A program made the position numbers and the translations under genes. A stretch of 64,000 nucleotides of DNA from Rhodovulum sulfidophilum. Lineage in GTDB: Bacteria; Pseudomonadota; Alphaproteobacteria; Rhodobacterales; Rhodobacteraceae. Below are positions 59,811 to 64,000 of this stretch, piece by piece (the first letter of the stretch is position 1; every line of letters begins with the position of its first letter). The stretch is from positions 1-64,000 of the forward strand of contig QFPW01000002.1 in assembly GCA_003241785.1 (NCBI GenBank), given 5' to 3'. The notes under the pieces are model-generated. The model was not told the origin of the DNA, made no database searches, and worked only from the letters and a program-made list of their open reading frames with translations.

Positions 59811-60853
59811 GCGACCGGCTGAAAGCGCTGATCGCCAAGGCGATCGAAGGCCCGCTCACCCGGGAGCAGGCCGAGGCGGCCTTCCTCGCCATCATGACCG
59901 GCGAAGCGACCCCGGCGCAGACCGGCGGCTTTCTGATGGTGCTCCGGACACGGGGCGAAACGGTGACGGAATACGCCGCCGCCGCCGCCGTGATGCGCGC
60001 GAAATGCGTGCGGGTGCACGCGCCCGACGGCGCGATGGACATCGTCGGCACCGGCGGCGACGGCAAGGGCACGCTCAACATCTCGACGGCGGCGGCCTTC
60101 GTCGTCGCGGGCGCGGGCGTGCCGGTGGCCAAGCACGGCAACCGCAACCTCTCGTCGAAATCCGGCTCCGCCGACGCGCTGAGCGAGCTCGGCGTGCAGG
60201 TCATGGTTCCGCCCGAGGTGGTCGAGCGCGCGCTGCGCGAGATCGGCATCGGCTTCATGATGGCGCCGATGCATCATCCGGCGATGCGCCACGTGATGCC
60301 GGCGCGGATCGAGCTCGGGACGCGGACGATCTTCAACATCCTCGGGCCGCTGACCAATCCCGCCGCGGTGCGGCGGCAGCTGACCGGCGCCTTCTCGCGG
60401 AGCGTGATCCGGCCGATGGCCGAGACGCTGCGCGCGCTCGGCTCGGACCGCGCCTGGCTGGTGCATGGCTCCGACGGCACCGACGAGATCTCGATCTCGG
60501 GCGTCACCCATGTCGCCGAGCTCAACGACGGCAAGATCGCCGAATTCGACATCCGCCCGGAGGACGCCGGCCTCGCCGCGCATCCGTTCGAGGCGATCAT
60601 GGGCGGCACGCCGGCCGAGAACGCCGCCGCGCTGCGGGCGCTGCTCGACGGCGAGCCCTCCGCCTACCGCGACGCGGTGCTGCTCAACGCGGCCGCCGCG
60701 CTCGTCGTCGCCGAACGCGCCGGGGACCTGGTCGAGGGCGTCGACCTCGCCCGGGCCAGCATCGATTCCGGCGCGGCGCGCGAGAAGGCCGAGCGACTGG
60801 CCTCGCTGACGCGGCTCGCGGCCGACGCCCAGGCTGAAGGACGAGGAAGATGA
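59807..60853 (+). CDS. trpD: Anthranilate phosphoribosyltransferase
   Basis: 348 residues. The PRPP/metal motif is GTGGDGKGTLNISTA (about 82-96), KHGNRNLSSKSGSAD follows, and the second metal site HGSDGTDEIS is near 225. It makes phosphoribosylanthranilate. Start and end each overlap a neighbour by ATGA, giving coupled translation across trpG-trpD-trpC. Confidence 0.96.
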   Translation: MSDRLKALIAKAIEGPLTREQAEAAFLAIMTGEATPAQTGGFLMVLRTRGETVTEYAAAAAVMRAKCVRVHAPDGAMDIVGTGGDGKGTLNISTAAAFVVAGAGVPVAKHGNRNLSSKSGSADALSELGVQVMVPPEVVERALREIGIGFMMAPMHHPAMRHVMPARIELGTRTIFNILGPLTNPAAVRRQLTGAFSRSVIRPMAETLRALGSDRAWLVHGSDGTDEISISGVTHVAELNDGKIAEFDIRPEDAGLAAHPFEAIMGGTPAENAAALRALLDGEPSAYRDAVLLNAAAALVVAERAGDLVEGVDLARASIDSGAAREKAERLASLTRLAADAQAEGRGR

Positions 60854-61659
60854 CTATTCTGGACGAGATCAAGGCCTACAAGCTCGCCGACGTCGCCGAG
60901 CGCAAGGCCGCGCGCTCGCTCGCGGAGATCGAGGCCCTCGCCCACGCGGCGGATCCGGTGCGGCCCTTCGGCGAGGCGCTGACGCGCGCGGCGATGGGCG
61001 GCGGCTACGGGCTGATCGCCGAGATCAAGAAGGCGAGCCCGTCCAAGGGGGTGATCCGCGAGGATTTCGATCCCGTGGCGCTGGCGCGCGCCTATGAGGA
61101 AGGCGGCGCCGCCTGTCTCTCGGTGCTGACCGACCGGCCGAGCTTCCAGGGCGACGACGGCTTTCTGGCGCTGGCGCGCAACGCGACCAAGCTGCCGGCG
61201 CTGCGCAAGGATTTCCTGTTCGACCCCTGGCAGGTGGTCGAATCCCGCGCGCTCGGCGCCGACTGCATCCTGATCATCCTCGCCGCCGTGACCGACGTCG
61301 AGGCCTCCGCGCTCGAGGAGGCGGCGATCGAATGGGGCATGGACGTGCTGATCGAGACGCATAACGAGGAGGAGCTCGCGCGCTCGCGCCTGCTGCGCTC
61401 GAACCTCGTGGGCATCAACAACCGTGACCTGCGGACCTTCGTCACCGATCTCGACGTGACCCGCCGGCTGGCGCGCGACGTCGGCGCGGACCGGACCATC
61501 ATCTCGGAATCGGGGATCTCGACCCGGCAGGACCTGGCGAAGCTCGCGAGCTACGGCGTGCGCTGCTTCCTGGTCGGCGAGACGCTGATGCGCGAGGAGA
61601 ACGTCGAGGGCGCGACGCGGGAGCTGCTGCGCAGCCCCTGGACGCCGGAAGCCGGCTGA
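60850..61659 (+). CDS. trpC: Indole-3-glycerol phosphate synthase
   Basis: 269 residues, a (beta/alpha)8 barrel. LIAEIKKASPSKGVIREDFDP (with catalytic lysine), ALRKDFLFDPWQVVESRALGAD and GINNRDLRTF, SESGI and FLVGETLM are in order. It closes the indole ring. It is monofunctional, with no fused TrpF; trpF, trpB and trpA are not in the window. Confidence 0.96.
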   Translation: MTILDEIKAYKLADVAERKAARSLAEIEALAHAADPVRPFGEALTRAAMGGGYGLIAEIKKASPSKGVIREDFDPVALARAYEEGGAACLSVLTDRPSFQGDDGFLALARNATKLPALRKDFLFDPWQVVESRALGADCILIILAAVTDVEASALEEAAIEWGMDVLIETHNEEELARSRLLRSNLVGINNRDLRTFVTDLDVTRRLARDVGADRTIISESGISTRQDLAKLASYGVRCFLVGETLMREENVEGATRELLRSPWTPEAG

Positions 61660-61660
61660 C

Positions 61661-62137
61661 ATGGCCGACCTCACCCATTTCGACGCCCAGGGCGCGGCGC
61701 GGATGGTCGACGTCTCGGAAAAGCCCGCGACGGCGCGCGAGGCGGTGGCGCGGGGCGTGGTGGCCATGGCGCCCGCCACGCTCGCGCTCTTCGCCGAGGG
61801 CACGACGAAGAAGGGCGACGTCGCGGGCGTCGCCCGGCTCGCCGGGATCATGGCCGCGAAGCGCACCGCCGATCTCATCCCGCTCTGCCATCCCCTCGCG
61901 CTCTCACGCGTGGCGGTCGATCTCGTGGCCGAGCCCGAGCATTCCCGCGTGGCGATCGAGGCCCGGGTCAAGACCACCGGGCCGACCGGGGTCGAGATGG
62001 AAGCCCTGACGGCCGTCTCGGTCGCGGCGCTCACCGTCTACGACATGCTGAAGGCGGTCGATCGTGGCATGGTGATCGGCGAGATCCGCGTCGTACTGAA
62101 GGACGGCGGCGCCTCGGGACGCTACGAGGCGCCATGA
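61661..62137 (+). CDS. moaC: Cyclic pyranopterin monophosphate synthase
   Basis: 158 residues. MoaC forms cyclic pyranopterin monophosphate in molybdenum-cofactor synthesis. ADLTHFDAQGAARMVDVSEKPATAREAVARG at the start, the KKGDVAGVARLAGI helix, LIPLCHPLALS and VEMEALTAVSVAALTVYDMLKAVDRGMVI are the family's active-site segments. It starts one base after trpC and overlaps moeA by ATGA. Confidence 0.96.
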   Translation: MADLTHFDAQGAARMVDVSEKPATAREAVARGVVAMAPATLALFAEGTTKKGDVAGVARLAGIMAAKRTADLIPLCHPLALSRVAVDLVAEPEHSRVAIEARVKTTGPTGVEMEALTAVSVAALTVYDMLKAVDRGMVIGEIRVVLKDGGASGRYEAP

Positions 62138-63342
62138 CCCCGCTCCTGAGCGTGGCCGAGGCGCGGGAGCGGCTTCTCGCGCTGTTCTCGCCCCTCGACG
62201 CCGAGCCGGTCCCGCTCGCGGTCGCCGGCGGGCGGGTGCTCGCGGAGGACGCGGTGGCGACCCGCGCCCAGCCGCCTTTCGCGGCTTCGGCCATGGACGG
62301 CTATGCGATCCGGGACGAGGACCATCGCGTGGGCGCCCGGCTCGCGGTCATCGGCGCCTCGGCGGCGGGCGCGCGTTTCGCGGGTGTCGTGACGCCCGGG
62401 ACCGCGGTCCGGATCTTCACCGGCGCGCCGGTGCCGGACGGCGCCGACCGCGTCGTGATCCAGGAGAACGTGACCCGCGTCGAGGATTTCGTGACGCTGG
62501 ACGAGGCCGCGCCGGGCGGCACGAACGTCCGTCCGGCGGGCGGTGATTTCCGGCCCGGCGCGCGGATCGCCGCGCCCCGGCGCCTCTCGCCCGGCGACGT
62601 GGCGCTGCTCGCCGCGATGAACGTCGGCGCGCCGATCGCGCGGCGGCGCCCCGTCGTCGCGCTGATCGCGACCGGCGACGAGCTCGCGATCCCGGGCGAG
62701 GCGCCCGGTCCCGACCAGATCCTCTGCTCGAACAGCTTCGGCCTCAAGGCGATGCTCGAGGCGGCGGGCGCGGAGGCGCGGCTGCTCCCGATCGCGCGGG
62801 ACACGCCCGACAGCCTGATGGCCGCCTTCGATCTCGCCGCCGGCGCCGACCTGATCGTGACGCTCGGCGGCGCCTCGGTCGGCGACCATGATCTCGTCCA
62901 GTCGACCGCGCTCGGCCGCGGGCTCGACCTCGCCTTCTACAAGATCGCGATGCGCCCGGGGAAACCCCTGATGGCCGGCCGGCTCGGGGCCACGCCGATG
63001 ATCGGCCTGCCCGGAAATCCGGTCTCGGCCATGGTCTGCGGCCAGCTCTTCGTCGTGCCGGCGGTCGAGCGGATGCTCGGATTGCCCGCCGAGGCCGCGC
63101 CCGTGCTGCGTGCCCGGCTCGAGACCGCGCTGGATCCAAACGGGCCTCGGGCGCATTACATGATGTCGCGTGCCTGGCCGGGCCCGGACGGCTGGTGCCT
63201 CGAGCCCTTCGCGCGGCAGGATTCCTCGTTGCTCTCGGTCCTCTCCGAGGCGAACGCGCTCGCGATCCGTCCGATCGCCGACCCCGCGAGATCGGCGGGG
63301 GACTCGATTGAGTTTATCTGGATAAATTCAACCTTTAATTGA
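62134..63342 (+). CDS. moeA: Molybdopterin molybdenumtransferase
   Basis: 402 residues. The N-terminal part shows FAASAMDGYAIR, domain III shows IATGDELAIPGEAPGPDQI and TLGGASVGDHDLVQ, and PGKPLMAG and GLPGNPVSA follow. It inserts molybdate into adenylated molybdopterin. The end (DSIEFIWINSTFN) is encoded by an AT-rich stretch that holds an inverted repeat across the stop codon (63324-63331 with 63339-63346). Confidence 0.95.
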   Translation: MTPLLSVAEARERLLALFSPLDAEPVPLAVAGGRVLAEDAVATRAQPPFAASAMDGYAIRDEDHRVGARLAVIGASAAGARFAGVVTPGTAVRIFTGAPVPDGADRVVIQENVTRVEDFVTLDEAAPGGTNVRPAGGDFRPGARIAAPRRLSPGDVALLAAMNVGAPIARRRPVVALIATGDELAIPGEAPGPDQILCSNSFGLKAMLEAAGAEARLLPIARDTPDSLMAAFDLAAGADLIVTLGGASVGDHDLVQSTALGRGLDLAFYKIAMRPGKPLMAGRLGATPMIGLPGNPVSAMVCGQLFVVPAVERMLGLPAEAAPVLRARLETALDPNGPRAHYMMSRAWPGPDGWCLEPFARQDSSLLSVLSEANALAIRPIADPARSAGDSIEFIWINSTFN

Positions 63343-63346
63343 ATTT
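63324..63346. other. AT-rich inverted repeat across the moeA stop codon
   Basis: AAATTCAA (63324-63331) and TTGAATTT (63339-63346) are perfect 8-bp arms around 7 bases, with the moeA TGA inside the right arm. It is the start of a strikingly A/T-rich block (about 63305-63395) that also holds the lexA promoter. It may end the moeA message or act as an upstream lexA control site. Confidence 0.4.
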
Positions 63347-63358
63347 TGAGAATATGAC

Positions 63359-63387
63359 TTGACACAAAACATGAACGTTCCTAGAAC
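63359..63387 (+). promoter_or_regulatory. lexA promoter with LexA operator
   Basis: TTGACA (63359-63364), exactly 17 bases, TAGAAC (63382-63387). The alphaproteobacterial LexA operator GAAC-N7-GAAC lies at 63373-63387 and covers the -10, so LexA would repress itself. A second palindrome, GAACGTTC, lies downstream at 63398-63405. The lexA start follows at 63420. Confidence 0.8.
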
Positions 63388-63419
63388 ACTAATCGAGGAA
63401 CGTTCGTGGGGACCATGTG

Positions 63420-64000
63420 ATGCTGACGCGCAAGCAATACGACCTGCTGCACTTCATCCATGATCGGCTGCGGCGCGACGGCGTTCCCCCCTCCTTCGAC
63501 GAGATGAAGGAGGCGCTGGACCTCCGCTCGAAGTCCGGAATTCACCGCTTGATCACCGCGCTCGAGGAGCGCGGCTTCATCCGCCGCCTCGCGCACCGGG
63601 CGCGGGCGATCGAGATCGTGCGCCTGCCCGACAGCCTCGAGAGCGCGGGCGAGATCCGCGATTCCGCGATCACCGGCGTGATCCCGGGCGGCCTCGCCGA
63701 CCGCGCCCCCGCCCCGCGACTCACCGAGGCGGCGTCCTTCGAACTGCCGGTGATGGGCCGGATCGCCGCCGGCACGCCGATCGAGGCGATCCAGCAGGTG
63801 TCGCGCAACATCGCCGTGCCCGCGGCGATGCTCGCCAGCGCCCGCCGCCATTACGCGCTCGAGGTGCGGGGCGATTCGATGATCAACGCCGGGATCAACA
63901 ACGGCGACGTCGTGGTGATCCAGGAGCAGGCCACGGCCGAGAACGGCGATATCGTCGTCGCATTGATCGAGGGCGAGGAAGCGACGCTCAAGACCTTCCG
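63420..64000 (+). CDS. lexA: LexA repressor (partial, right edge)
   Basis: The first 193 residues are present; the 3' end is outside the window. The winged helix (MLTRKQYDLLHFIHDRLRRD ... SGIHRLITALEERGFIRR, 1-56) binds SOS operators. The cleavage site is A117-G118 in RIAAGTPIEA, the catalytic serine S153 in RGDSM and the lysine K191 in EATLKTF. The linker (about 80-107) is longer than in E. coli, as is usual in alphaproteobacteria. ATG 63420 is preferred; a GTG precedes it directly. Confidence 0.95.
   Translation, partial: MLTRKQYDLLHFIHDRLRRDGVPPSFDEMKEALDLRSKSGIHRLITALEERGFIRRLAHRARAIEIVRLPDSLESAGEIRDSAITGVIPGGLADRAPAPRLTEAASFELPVMGRIAAGTPIEAIQQVSRNIAVPAAMLASARRHYALEVRGDSMINAGINNGDVVVIQEQATAENGDIVVALIEGEEATLKTF

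Overview
The window is a very GC-rich, densely packed alphaproteobacterial chromosome segment. The gene content and order point to Rhodobacterales (Rhodobacteraceae/Paracoccaceae sense): ppiD-trpE-trpG-trpD-trpC-moaC-moeA-lexA, coaBC-dut-rrf2-cysK-moeB, cyclo-ligase followed by a TIGR00282-type phosphoesterase, an RpoHII-type heat-shock sigma factor, lpiA/acvB, and a LexA operator of GAAC-N7-GAAC form. Genus and species cannot be read from the sequence. No rRNA, tRNA, insertion sequence, prophage or CRISPR array was found.

Layout. 1-9.3 kb is minus-strand housekeeping: coaBC, dut, an Rrf2 regulator, cysK, a membrane GNAT protein and moeB form an overlapping operon; a probable 6S RNA, 5-formyl-THF cyclo-ligase, a phosphoesterase and an EamA exporter follow. 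A ChaN-like protein and rpoHII lie beside them, the latter behind an RpoE-type promoter. 9.7-16.4 kb holds yifB/comM, an esterase, gshB, a probable 8-oxoguanine deaminase and an MHS-family transporter, with a hairpin-rich gap at 13.1-13.6 kb. 16.7-22.4 kb is an iron region: a heme-b membrane protein and a tetraheme c-type cytochrome face a four-gene ferric-siderophore ABC importer and a PadR-DUF2218 fusion regulator. 22.9-24.3 kb is a beta-helix protein probably exported by type I secretion. 24.4-35.1 kb is a polyamine island: two puuA/puuB pairs, an agmatinase-family enzyme and potABCD.

35.3-39.9 kb has a NUDIX hydrolase and an lpiA(mprF)/acvB pair for lysyl-phosphatidylglycerol turnover. 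39.8-48.8 kb holds a small conserved protein, dapD, a LOG-family protein, the remnant of a cNMP-domain thioredoxin-reductase gene, metY, a large RTX protein, an ABC-F ATPase and a glycine-zipper lipoprotein. 48.9-55.3 kb holds a DEAD-box helicase, an SRAP protein, an Ala/Pro-rich membrane protein, a SIMPL-domain protein and an aminotransferase. 55.4-64 kb is the ppiD-trp-moa/moe-lexA block, and lexA runs off the right edge.

Several promoters share one architecture: a TTG-type -35, a 16-18 bp spacer and a TAG-type -10. They let transcription units be assigned, and in two cases (the second puuA and the ABC-F gene) they bear on the start codon. The most interesting candidate system is the iron region, where a possible two-heme membrane electron donor and a periplasmic tetraheme cytochrome sit against a siderophore importer, suggesting reductive iron release in the periplasm.
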